A program made the position numbers and the translations under genes. The notes under the pieces are model-generated. The model had not been told where the DNA came from, searched no databases, and saw nothing but the letters and a program-made list of their open reading frames with translations. This document shows positions 1 to 10,012 of a stretch of DNA of 64,000 nucleotides, one piece after another (the first letter of the stretch is position 1; each line of letters begins with the position of its first letter). Source of the DNA: Neoceratodus forsteri (Eukaryota > Chordata > Ceratodontiformes > Ceratodontidae); NCBI GenBank assembly GCA_016271365.2, contig JADMNL010000023.1, positions 605,340,501 to 605,404,500 of the forward strand. Direction: 5' to 3'.

Positions 1-190
1 GTGATTTAAGGCTCCCCTCCATTTTCTGGTGCAGTTGATGCAGGTGTAGAGGCACCAATTTAAAAAAAAAATAGGAAGGCAAGCCCAGTCTGAATTGTAC
101 CTTGGTTGTGTCTGGGGAAGGCGGGAGGCAAAGCCTTCTAGGAGGAGGAGGTAAGGAGCTGTGCCCAGAGGCAACGCTGACCTCTAGGGG
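1..190. repeat. Dispersed repeat, first copy
   Basis: This segment matches 797-980 almost base for base: the same opening (ggctcccctccat), the same A-run near base 60, and the same ctggggaagg...agccttctaggagg block. It carries one copy of the 80-bp unit that is tandemly amplified at 901-1280. The repeat family is not one I recognise and it has no coding potential. Confidence 0.8.
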
Positions 191-796
191 AGGAAAGAAA
201 ACAGAGGGAATTAAATACAGGCTGAGGGGCAGGCTGAAAAAGAAGAAAACAAAATAAGGACAAAAGGCACACAAAAGAGCTGGGGGTAGATGATGGGGCA
301 GGGGTGGGATGAAATTAAATCAGGGGGCTGGACAGACTACAGGAATGCCTAACAGATTAGCAGGGCTCCAAGCTCACACTGGGCTGCTGCGGGGTCAGCT
401 AAGTGGATTCACAGTATAGCAGAGGCACAGTATTTCCAGAAATAATGTGGTTTCCCAGCAGAGCTACAAAGTTTCAAACGTAACCAAGATTTTTAGCACA
501 AAATAAATATGAGTAGTTTTCCAACTAAAGTGTAATTACCCAAGAGGGCTTCTAAGGCTAACACCCACTGAAAATAATTAAAGCAGTTTAAAGAGAGCAG
601 TATTAACAATAGTTAGTGCAGTTGCCCAGAAGGAGCATCTAAATCTCTACCAACTTGCTCTGAATTTCACACAGTTCCAACAGGAAAGTCAGAAATCACA
701 CAGAATCCTAAGATTGGAAATTTCCCTGAGATCAACAGCCATGCTGACTGGTCTGAAGACTGCAGGGCACAGTGCACAGGGAAGTGGCTCCTGCCT
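191..796. other. Unassigned sequence
   Basis: About 600 bases of mixed, slightly A-rich sequence between two copies of the same repeat. I see no ORF, motif or repeat that can be named. Confidence 0.5.
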
Positions 797-1280
797 GTGA
801 TTCAAGGCTCCCCTCCATTTTTCTGGCGCAGCTGATGCAGGTGCAGAGGCACCAATTTAAAAAAAAATAATAGGAAGGCAAGCCTGGTCTGAATTGTACC
901 TTACTTGTCTCTGGGGAAGGCGGGCGGCAAAGCCTTCTAGGAGGAAGTGAGGAGCTGTGCCCAGAGGCAACGCGGACCCCTTGCTTGTCTCTGGGGAAGG
1001 TGGATGGCAAAGCCTTCTAGGAGGAGGTGAGGAGCTGTGCCCGGAGGCACTGCGGACCCCTTACTTGTCTCTGGGGAAGGTGGGCAGCAAAGCCTTCTAG
1101 GAGGAGGTGAGGAGCTGTGCCTGGAGGCAATGCGGACCCCTTGCTTGTCTCTGGGGAAGGCGGGTGGCAAAGCCTTCTAGGAGGAGGTGAGGAGCTGTGC
1201 CTGGAGGCAATGCGGACCCCTTGCTTGTCTCTGGGGAAGGCAGGTGGCAAAGCCTTCTAGGAGGAGGTGAGGAGCTGTGC
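797..1280. repeat. Second repeat copy with 80-bp tandem array
   Basis: Bases 797-900 repeat the start of the window. From 901 the unit ttRcttgtctctggggaagg...gaggagctgtgcc follows five times at an exact 80-bp period (starts 901, 981, 1061, 1141, 1221), the last copy being incomplete. Units differ at only a few positions, such as ggcggg/gtggat/gtgggc after the ctggggaagg core. Units are contiguous with no unique spacers, so this is a minisatellite that grew from a single-copy segment of the dispersed repeat. It abuts an L2 3' end. Confidence 0.9.
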
Positions 1281-1307
1281 CCCAAAGCAACGTGGACCTA
1301 TGCTCCA

Positions 1308-1765
1308 CAGTTTGCACTGGCTGCCTATTCATTTATGGATCACCTTCAAGATCAGTTTACTGATCTATAAGGCCCTACACAGACAGGGGCCTCAGCATTT
1401 ACAAGATATCTTTTGCCCTTATTGCCCCCTCCATCCACTCCACTCTGATGAGGGATTGCTAGAGGTTCCCAGGGTTTGTTTGAAGTTCTCTGGTACCCGG
1501 GCATTTGCATTTGCAGCCCCAACCCTGTGGAACTCTCTGCCTTGTCGGGTAAGACAATGTCTGACTGTGAAAAGTTTTAAATTGGCACTGAAGACATATT
1601 TATTTAATATGGCACTCTCTGGTTATTGATAAATTTGGCTGTTGTTTAATCTGGGGATTTTAATAGTTGTGTGATACTTACAGTTTTAAGCTTTATTTTA
1701 TGTACAAGCACTTTGATCTTCGTGAATTGAGCTTTTTTATGAATAAAATTTGATTTGATTTATTC
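1308..1765 (+). mobile_element. L2 LINE, 3' end
   Basis: A 5'-truncated L2-clade retrotransposon. The reading frame to the stop near 1629 encodes the end of ORF2 with the usual landmarks in order: LHWLP, F-K-I...YKALH, a VP(R) block, the AP-LWNSLP motif and the FK-LKTYLF end. About 130 bases of 3' UTR follow and finish in the short tandem tail aatttgatttgattt near 1747, as L2 elements do. No stop interrupts the roughly 105 residues visible. The 5' break coincides with the edge of the 80-bp array, so the array may have formed in DNA flanking the insertion. Confidence 0.85.
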
Positions 1766-2510
1766 GTAAGGTTTCAACATTTGTTGCAATAGAGAAAGGA
1801 ATTGTTATCTCTAACTTACTTGGAACCAAATCTTGAGATATGTCTTTCAGTTGGTTCCTTCTTATTATTTTTTCCAGGTGTACATTTTTGGTTGCAATTT
1901 TGATGTTATTTTTCGATTCTATCACTATCATGGGTTCTATTGGCATTAGGGTTCCCCCAGTCTCAATATTTGTCATAGGTTGTTTTTTTAATTTGTTCCC
2001 TATCACCATATTATTTCTTTTTTTCTTGTTTTTATTTTATTTTATTTTCCCCCTATTTTTTTCAGCAGCCTCTGTTTTTTTACTATCATTTCCCTTTGGG
2101 GTTTCGGGTATATGGACTGTGGAAAATCACAATTTCTGTGAGTCCATTTGCTGTGCAATTCCCTTAATTTTTTTTCCAGATCATCTATCCAGTTAAAAAT
2201 CAAGTCTGTAAATCTGTTCCCTTTATTCTTCAAATCATTAAGGGCCTCCACCAGTACAATACTGGCCATTACTGGATGAACCAGGGCTTTTGTTGTATAT
2301 TTAGATAGTGTATTAGGGCAATGAGCTAGAAAATCAACATCTAATTTAATCTGTTCCACTTCAGTATTCAATTTCTGGAATACAGTATTTGGAGAGTCTG
2401 CTAAAATGGGTGGACTATCTAGCACCTGCTCTTTAGGGAGTAGATCAGGTAGATCTTTATACAATTCAAGTGGGCTAAATAACTCCAATTTCGTTTCCTG
2501 AATTCTATGG
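1737..2510 (-). pseudogene. Unidentified retroelement-like ORF, downstream part
   Basis: Read on the minus strand, about 150 codons run from the CR1-a junction at 2510 to a stop near 2042. After the break a second open stretch (2009 to about 1763) ends where the L2 tail begins. The protein is rich in Leu, Lys and Asn with no motif I can name. It contains a DLPDLLPKEQ segment, a WIDDLEKKLRELHSKW stretch that could be a coiled coil, and a lysine-rich end. Closing the CR1-a insertion at its target duplication puts this frame in register with the one at 5947 upwards, so both belong to one older ORF. It could be ORF1 or gag of an unrecognised retroelement. Confidence 0.5.
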
Positions 2511-2617
2511 AAACATAGAAACATAGAATTTGATGGCAGATAAGGACCGCTTGACTCACCTAGTCTGTCCATTTTCCTACCTGTTGCATAAGCTGCAGAT
2601 TCTAGTTATTCAACAGT

Positions 2618-5597
2618 TTACTTCCTCTTACCCCCCACTAGAATTGCCTTATGTCTGTCCCATGCATTCTTGAACTCTCCCACTGTTCCTGACTCCACAA
2701 CCTCCTCAGGAAGGCTGTTCCATGAATCCACAACCCTCTCTGTGAAAAAATACTTTCTAACATTACCTATGAGCCGTCCCCCCTCTATCGTCAAATTGTG
2801 CCCTCTTGTTCTTGCACATCTCTTCTTCTGAAAGATGCTACCCTCTTGTACTTTAATTCCCTTGAGATACTTGAAAGTTTCTATCATGTCCCCTCTCTCC
2901 CTCCTTTCCTCAAGGGTATACATATTAAGCTGCTTTAGTCTCTCATATGTCTTCTGGTGCAGACCCTACACCATTTTGGTTGCCCTCCTCTGAACAGCCT
3001 CCACTCTGTCTATGTCTTTGCAGAGATGGGGTCTCCAGAATTGACATAATACTCAGATGGGGTCTCACCAACTGTCTGTACAGAGGATAACAACTTTCTG
3101 TTTTCTACTGTTGATGCCTCTCCTCGAGGCTATACATATTAAGCTCCTTTAGTCTCTCTTCATATGTCTTCTGGTGCAGACCCTGCACCATTTTAGGTGC
3201 CCTCCTCTGGACAGCTTCCATCTTGTCTGCGTCCTTGTGGAGATTGGGTCTCCAGAACTGCACACAATACTCCAGATGGGGTCTGACCAGCTGTCTGTAC
3301 AGAGGGATAACAACTTTCTGTTTTCTACTGTTGTTGCCTCTCCCTATGCATCCCAGTTTCCCCCCAGCCCTCCTTACTGCCTTCTCACATTGCTTGCCCA
3401 CCTTTAGGTCATCTGATATAATTACTCCTAGGTCTCTTTTGATTTTGTTGTTGTTATTAACTCATCTCCCTTTATGTACTCTTCCCCTGGGTTTTTGTTT
3501 CTCAGATGCATTACCTTGCACTTCTTTGCATTGAATCTGAGCTGACATATATTTGACCATTCTTCCAACCTTGCCAAGTCTCTTTTCATCTTTTCCACCC
3601 TACCTTGTGTATTAACTCTGTTGCAGATCTTTGTGTCATCTGCAAAGAGACATATTTTTCCTTCCAGGTGCTCTCCAATGTCACTTATAAAGACATTAAA
3701 GAGGACCGGTCCCAGTACCGACCCCTGCGGTACACCACTAGTTACTCTCCTTTCATTACTGTGGACTCCATTTACTATTACCCTTTGCATCCTGTTGTCC
3801 AGCCAGTTTTTTATCCAGGCTACCACCTTGGGACCCACTCCAAGGCTGGCTAACTTGTATATTAATCTTTTGTGTGAGACTGTGTCAAATGCCTTGCTAA
3901 AATTTAGGTAGGCCATATCCATAGCCCTTCCCTGGTCTACTACTTTGGTCATTCAGTCAAAGAAATATATTTGGTTCATCTGACATGACCTTCCTGCTGT
4001 GAATCCATGCTGCCTTGGGTCCTGTGCTCCACTGGCCTCTAGGTACTCAACAATTCTTTCCTTCAGAGAAGTGATTCCATCATTTTTCCTAACACTAAGG
4101 TCAAACTAACTGGTATGTAGTTTCCTGCCTCTGTCCTGCTCCCACTTTTGTGAAGTGGCATCACATTTACCCTCCTCCAGTCCTCAGGTACCACCCCATT
4201 CTCCCATGATTTGTTAAAGAAAGTAGTCAGTAGCATTACTAGTTCTACCCTTAGTTATTTTAGAATTCTTGGGTGAATCTCTTCAGGCCCCATTGCTTTG
4301 TCCACCCTCAGTTTCAAGAGTTCTTTCAAAACCATTTCTTCTATGAATGAACTGGCATCGACCCCCCTATTCAGAGTGTTTCTCTTGTTTGGTTTAGGTA
4401 CCTCCCCATCCTCTTCCGTTGTGAATACTGAGCAGAAATATTCGTTCAGTATTCCTGCTTTTTCACTGTCACCCTCTACCTACTACATTCCCTCCCCTTT
4501 ATTAAGTCTCTGTATCCCTCCATTGGCCTTTCTTTGCCCCCTAATGTACCTATAAAAGGTTTTATCCCCCTTCTTTACAGGGTTGGCTATCTTTTCCTCA
4601 GTTTGTGCCTTTGCTATTCTGACTGCCTTCCCTTCCTCCTTCTGCTTTAACTGATAAAGTTCTCTGTCCTGCTCCTTCTGTGTTTCCTTGTATTTCCTGA
4701 ATGCTATCCTTTTCTCCTTAACCTTCCCTTCCATCTCTTTCGAGAACCATAGTGTTTTTTTCCCTTCATTTTGTTTTGTTGATTTGCTTGACACAAAGGC
4801 TTGTTGCCTCTGCAATGGCTGTTTTGATTATTCCCCATTGTTCCTCCACCCCTCCTTGCCCGTTTGCTAGTGCTTTTCTGAGGCACTCTCTCATTTTCCT
4901 AAAGTCAGCCTTCCTAAAGTCCAATACTCTTGTTTTTGTATGGCTTGATTCTATGGCTGTGTTTATTGTGAACCACACTGTTTGGTGGACTTGTTCCCAG
5001 ATAGCTGCCCACTTCTAAATCTGAGATCCTTTCTCCTTCCTCATTTGAGAGTACCAGGTCTAAGATTGCTCCCTCTCAAGTGGGTTCCAACACTAGCTGT
5101 CTGAGGCATGCCCCCTGTAGGACATCAAGAATGACCCTGCTCTTGGATGTGCCTGCAGCAAAGTTACTTCAGTTAACATCTGGCATATTCAGGTCCCCCA
5201 TCAACACTATCTCCTCTTTTTCTGCCATTTTAAGGATGCCTTCTATCATTTCCTTGTCCATTTTCTCCCCTTGAGATGGGGGTCTATACACAACCCCCAT
5301 GTGGATTGTAGTGCCATTTCCTGTCTCCAGGGTGACCCACAGTGACTCATCAACTTCCTGTTTACTCTTTAGTTCTTTTGCTTTAATCCCTTCCCTTATA
5401 TAGAGAGCTACTCCTCCTCCTCTTTTACCTACCCTCTCCCACCTGTAGATTGTGTATCCTGGTATGTTGACATCCCAGTCATGGTTCTCTGTGTACCATG
5501 TTTCAGTGACTGCCACAATATCTAGGCATTCCTCTTCCATCAAGGTCACTAGTTCAGGGATCTTGTTACATAGACTGCAGGAATTGATACTCATCAC
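2618..5597 (-). pseudogene. CR1-a ORF2 (endonuclease-RT), broken
   Basis: This is the replication protein of the CR1 element: an apurinic-type endonuclease followed by a reverse transcriptase. The endonuclease frame (5597-5169) shows VAVTETWY, YRPPSQGE and GDLNMPDVN, the usual E and D-x-N catalytic blocks. The RT (about 4330-3428) shows LNFSKAFDTVSH, SGVPQGSVLGP and the catalytic FADDTKI. The C-terminal part (3401-2618) has the HLEYCVQFW motif and ends in WNSLPEEVV...FKNAWDRH. At least four frameshifts or stops separate these stretches. Catalytic residues survive but the gene cannot give one protein. Confidence 0.88.
2904..3345 (-). repeat. 214-bp tandem duplication inside CR1-a
   Basis: The block from about 2904 to 3117 is repeated from about 3118 to 3345 at an offset of 214 bases. 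Landmarks such as tatacatattaagc occur at 2917 and 3131, and the acaactttctgttttctact block occurs twice. CR1-b and CR1-c carry this region once. The first copy has gained more changes. Confidence 0.85.
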
Positions 5598-5773
5598 CTT
5601 CCATTTTTTTATGGCCTTACCCCTTTTAGCCCCAGCCCTGTATTTACTGCCTTTTTCTGCATTTACCCCATCCTGCTCCCTACTGACTTCTCTACCTTGG
5701 TGTTTACCTCACTAACTACTGTGTTTTGTGGGGGAGGTTGGGATTTCCCTGCTCCTTTTCAGTGCCTCCCCGG

Positions 5774-5946
5774 CTAGTTTAAATGCTTGCCAATGAAGCA
5801 TTTAAACCTATCACCTAGGATCCTGGTTCCACCCCTGGACAGATGCAGACCATCGCGCCAGTATAGGCCTGCATCCCTCCAAGTGGCTCCCCAGTCCCCA
5901 TTGAAGTCAAAACCCTGAGCTCCACACCATTTTTCCAACCATTCAT
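5774..5946 (-). pseudogene. CR1-a ORF1, C-terminal esterase end
   Basis: About 57 codons ending in a stop, encoding the last part of the SGNH-type esterase domain that many CR1 elements carry in ORF1. The diagnostic stretch is EWLEKWCGAQGFDF followed by DGLHLSRGGTRILG, where the D-x-x-H pair is the catalytic Asp/His block of this hydrolase family. The element is truncated just upstream, so the N-terminal zinc finger and the serine block are missing. CR1-b keeps the same segment and ends at nearly the same point. Confidence 0.8.
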
Positions 5947-6411
5947 TGAATTCCATGGTGCAACAACTATGAATTACTTTTAACATTCTCAGCAGAGAGA
6001 ACTTTCTCCACAGTTCCTTGGTTATACTTAGGGTCTTTTAGTTCTGTCTTATGGGAAGTCTTAATGGGAAACAATCCGTAATATCTCTTTGAGGAGGGAT
6101 TTGGTCTACATTTTATCAACCCTTTTCTTCTTTCCTCTTTTCCCTTTCCCTTTTAGAGGGGGTTTTATGTCTGGAAAATCCAAACATTCGCCATCTTGAT
6201 TAACTGTATCTTCTTTATCATTCAATTCACACTTTTGTTCTAAGCAGCTCTCATTTACATTTAGTCTAGTGATAGAGTCTTTTGAGGTCTGTTTTACCAC
6301 ATCAGCATAAGACATTGATTTTTGTTTTGTTTCAGCCCGAGTTGATGTAGTAATTTGTATTTGTTCATCAAAAATACTCCCATTTCCCTTTTGTCCCTTA
6401 GGGGGAACCAC
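5947..6411 (-). pseudogene. Unidentified retroelement-like ORF, upstream part
   Basis: The minus-strand frame starts at a Met near 6411 (start chosen as the first Met of the open stretch) and encodes SYADVVKQT, a run of acidic and polar residues, and the basic block KGKGKRGKKKR, then stops near 6106. A shifted frame carries on through LFPIKTSHKT and VEKVLSAENV to the CR1-a insertion point. Basic and SYADVV-like segments occur in retroelement ORF1 or gag proteins, but I cannot assign a family. The frame continues on the other side of CR1-a at 2498. Confidence 0.45.
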
Positions 6412-7674
6412 TTTATCATTTATTGTATTCGTAGTACAATGGCTGTTATCAGAAATTACTAGCTAATAATAAGAACTATAGTCAAAAAGTTCATTCACTG
6501 CTGTTTCTTAACAGTCTGTCAGTAATGCTGTTCAGGATCACACTTAGAGGTCTTAAACACTGCTCCTTAAAAAAAGTCCAGCAAAATTCATGTAGTCCTA
6601 TGACAAAAAATTGGAGTCCACCATATAAAGCCAAACCTTAGCATTCTTCAGTTTTAGGAATAAATATTTCCAATACTTAACTCTGGCTAGCACCATCAAT
6701 TTGAGGCAGTTCACAGTAGACTTTACAGGTGCAATTAAATCTGTGGCCTCTCCAAGAACTCCATATATGAAATTAAGCACTTCTAGAAATTTCTCAGACT
6801 GATTCCTTAAGCAGATCCAGCCCAAAGATGAGAAATTTAAACTAAGAAACAAAATATTGAGAAAAAGTTGATAAGTCAAGAAACAATGTACCTGACTATG
6901 GAAAAAAAAGAATTCAGAATCAGTTTGTGACAGGCTTTTAAAAGAATTTTAAAGGCAGGAAGATATATTTAGAATTCCAAATTATTATCTATCTCTGGTT
7001 GGAATATGATATTTAGGTATATATAATTTTATCAAATGGAAAATGCACAATTTATGGTCCTTGTTTCCAGTACATATTTAATCTGTATAGCCAAATGCAA
7101 TCCAGACTTTTTGGTCTGAGTGTTCAGTAAAAAGCACGTCAAACTTGAGCAATAAATGATGTGGCTTCTTCAAAGGTTTAAAAACAGGGCCCAGTTACTG
7201 AGGCCATGCTCAACTTACAGCCGAGTACCAAAAGTTTCAATTTGCAAAATTAAAAGCCAAGTAGTACTGTAAAGCAAGCAGTAAAAGATTCAGAGTACTC
7301 TTCTCTTGAGACTCGCCAAAAGTTTTAGCTAGTAATTTCAGACTTTGTCAAGACCATGTATGAACAGGCTTGTCTCTTCTACCAAAAATGGCAATTCTGA
7401 AGCAGAGACACCCGCACATGTGCTTTATGTCCCTGGGCAACAAAAGCCATGTGGTCACAGCGTTCAAAGGGGTCAACAGGCCATTAAAGCTGGTTCAAAT
7501 AAATTAAAGTGATCAACTTTAACGGAATATAAAAAGGATCTTACACTTTAAAAAATAGCCACCTTCTGAAACAAGGAAACAAGGAAAACTAGAGGTTTGG
7601 TTACATTTAAAAGCAGATATATAAAATCTGTTTTGGTGACTTCAGCAAGACTCCACTTCTTAAATTTCGTCAGG
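6412..7674. other. Unassigned AT-rich sequence
   Basis: About 1.26 kb between the unidentified ORF and L1-A. A 93-codon minus-strand open stretch (6598-6879) resembles nothing I know. This may be the 5' part of the same unidentified element, but the sequence does not prove it. Confidence 0.4.
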
Positions 7675-7686
7675 ACTAATTAGGTG
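7675..7686. repeat. Left target duplication of L1-A
   Basis: actaattaggtg, repeated exactly at 17023-17034. It directly borders the T-run that is the poly(A) tail of the minus-strand L1-A. Confidence 0.9.
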
Positions 7687-7999
7687 GGTTTTTTTTTGCA
7701 TAAAAGATTTTATTGAAGCAATCTGCATTTTGTACATACCATATTCCATATCATATTCACCCCAAAGGTTTTTACAAATGAAAACCCATTATCATACAGC
7801 TATATACAATAAAACAAACACAAAGAAGCAAGACATCTTGCATTTATACACTACCAGTCAATGTTAATATCAGTTTCATGGCATATGGCCTTGGGTCTAC
7901 TGATCACTCGCAGATATAAGGGAAACAAGGGCCCCTCAGCTCTTAGGTACCTTTAGCACAATTGTCTAGAACCCCTCTTGGAGGATCCGCACCTCTCCC

Positions 8000-10008
8000 A
8001 GGGAAAGCAAACCTACGAACACCCCCCATTCCCGCCAAAATCTTTCTTCTTTGTTTTTAAGTACAAAAAGTCAGTCTCTCTAGAGACAGAGCATGGACTG
8101 CCATGGTTTTCCACTGTTCCACGTTCGGGGTGGCAGCTGATACTCAGGTATTTAAGACACACTGCCTTACCATGGCCTGCAAGACCCTCACCTATCTGGG
8201 TAGGGGATCCCAGTCAGCAGAGCCTTCTACCCTCATCCCAAATAGTAATGTCAGAGGGTTCACCTCCAGATTTTCACTATTTCCTTTGCTATTTCCCTCC
8301 AAAACTGTCTCAGTTTAGGGAAGCTCCAGAAACAGTGAATGTATGTGCCTAGACCTCTATTGCATCTGCCACATATCGGGGAAACCCTTGAGTTGAATTT
8401 ATGGACCAGGACAGCGGGGCAGTACAGTCTATGTAAGAATTTATATGTGGACTCTTGATATTTATTACAGATAAGAATTCCCCTGTGTAGTTTTAACATC
8501 TGTCTCCAGTTCTTCTCTGATATTTCGCTCCCTAGGTCAGCCTCCCAGTTCCCCCTTACCTTATGTGTGTAGTCTGGCAACAATGTTCTCCCAAGCCTAA
8601 TCACCTTGCCTATCAAGCCCACCACCTTCTTCCTTGCTTGTCCAACCAGACATTCCACCTGAGATAAAGGAGAGTCCGAAGCTTTCTCTCTGCCCAGTCC
8701 TTTAATATAAGACCTTGCCTGGAGCAATCTATAATATCTTCCCATATGCATTGCTTCCCCACTACCCAACTCTGTCAAAGAGGCCAGTTGGTCCCCAACA
8801 TAAAAATCCCTGATGCACCTAACCCCGCTCTCCTCCCATTTTCTGAATTCCAGGTCCTCCAGCCCTGCCAGGAAGACCGGGTTCCTAGCAACTGGTAGCA
8901 GCAGTGCTTCATCTTGAGGTGCTCCCGTCAATTCTTTAACTTTTCCCAGACAATGAGACCTGATTCTACTAATGGGTTTCCATCAGAATTCCTCCTATAC
9001 TTCTTTAATCCCTCTCTACATAGGTAAGCTGCCAGCCTACCCTTCAAGTCCGTCTCCTCCAAGTCCATCCATCCCACCGCATCCAGCCTGTGACCCAGTC
9101 GCTGATATACCTAACTTAGGTTGCAAGGTAACAAAGTCTTAAGTAGGGGAACTTCATACCCCTGATATCCTTATTCCCCTGCAGTCTTCTTAAGCTTGCA
9201 CTGGGTTTTTTGGCTTTCCAGAGGAACTCCGAAAACGCCCTCTCAAGATGCCTATGGTCCTTTTTGTTGGGCCCAAGATGCAACATCTGCAACAAGTACA
9301 AGATTCTCGGGAGGATATTCATTTTGATTACATTAATTTGGCCTAGCCAGGATATGCGCAGTTCCCTCCACATGTGTAGGTCCTCCTCAATTTTCTTTAT
9401 CAAGGAAGTGTAGTTCAACCCATAGATAGAGTTTAAGTCCCTGCCTATATGAACTCTCAAATACTGAAAGGAAGTCCCCACCTGTTTCAGGCCCCAGCTC
9501 TCGCCTCTGGAATCACCTTCGGGTCTACCCCATGTACTCACCTCTGACTTCACAATATTAGTTTTGTAACCTGAAAATACTGCGAATTGGGCAATCAGGT
9601 CCATTATGGGTGGTATAGATCTTCTTGGCTCCCTAACATACAGCAGCACATCGTCTGCATATAAGGTTATTTTACACTGCTGACCACTCCTGCCAGTAAA
9701 CCCCAGAATTTTACAGTCATTTCTTATACTGATTGCAAGAGGCTCTATTGCCAGGACAAACAGTAATGGCAAGAGGGCACCCCTGTTGTGTCCCTCTTCG
9801 CAAATAAACCTGCCCATCCCAGAACCGTTCACCAAGACTCTGGTTGTGGGAGCAGCATAAAGGGTGTGCACCCATCTAAGGAACTCATCTCCCATCCCAT
9901 ATTCCTTAAGTACCATGAAAAGGTACCCCCACACAATCCTATCAAAGGCCTTTTTGGCATCCATTGACAGCCCATGATTTCCTTTGCCCTGGAAGCCAGC
10001 CACACTCG
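8000..10008 (-). pseudogene. L1-A ORF2, RT core and C-terminal half
   Basis: This continues the reverse transcriptase on the 3' side of CR1-b. Visible in order: LSMDAKKAFDRI, LYAAPTTRVLVNG, a degenerate QG-PLSPLLF block (now NRGALLPLLFVLAIEPLA), the intact catalytic LYADDVLLYV, SGYKTN-KSE, and the thumb region W-LS-GRI-like (ISWLGQINVIKMNILPR). The C-terminal ORF (8931-8260) ends in CGRC...GTYIHCFWSFP, an L1 CCHC-type finger whose last Cys is Ser. The frame decays towards 8000, where AVCLKYLS and RGTVEN resemble the end of L1 ORF2. A change of frame near 9110-8940 is needed. Confidence 0.88.
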
Positions 10009-10012
10009 TTCA

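Larger units (their letters stand above)
2511..5946 (-). mobile_element. CR1 LINE, copy a
   Basis: A 3.4-kb CR1 retrotransposon on the minus strand, truncated at its 5' end within the last third of ORF1. Its 3' end reads as the CR1-specific short tandem ATTCTATG/TTTCTATG, seen on the plus strand as gaaacatagaaacatag near 2510-2530. It is flanked by the near-perfect 12-bp duplication tgaattcYatgg (2499-2510 and 5947-5958). Domain order from 5' to 3': end of ORF1 esterase, endonuclease, reverse transcriptase, C-terminal domain, short 3' UTR. Frameshifts and stops break ORF2 in several places, and part of the C-terminal region is tandemly duplicated. It is inserted in the unidentified ORF that flanks it. 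Confidence 0.9.

Noticed and set aside
901..1280. CRISPR-like array
   Set aside because: The 80-bp units are contiguous with no unique spacers, and the genome is clearly vertebrate. It is a minisatellite.
3174..3911. Plus-strand ORFs opposite CR1-a (also opposite CR1-b and CR1-c)
   Set aside because: They are antisense shadows of the LINE coding strand and encode no recognisable domain.
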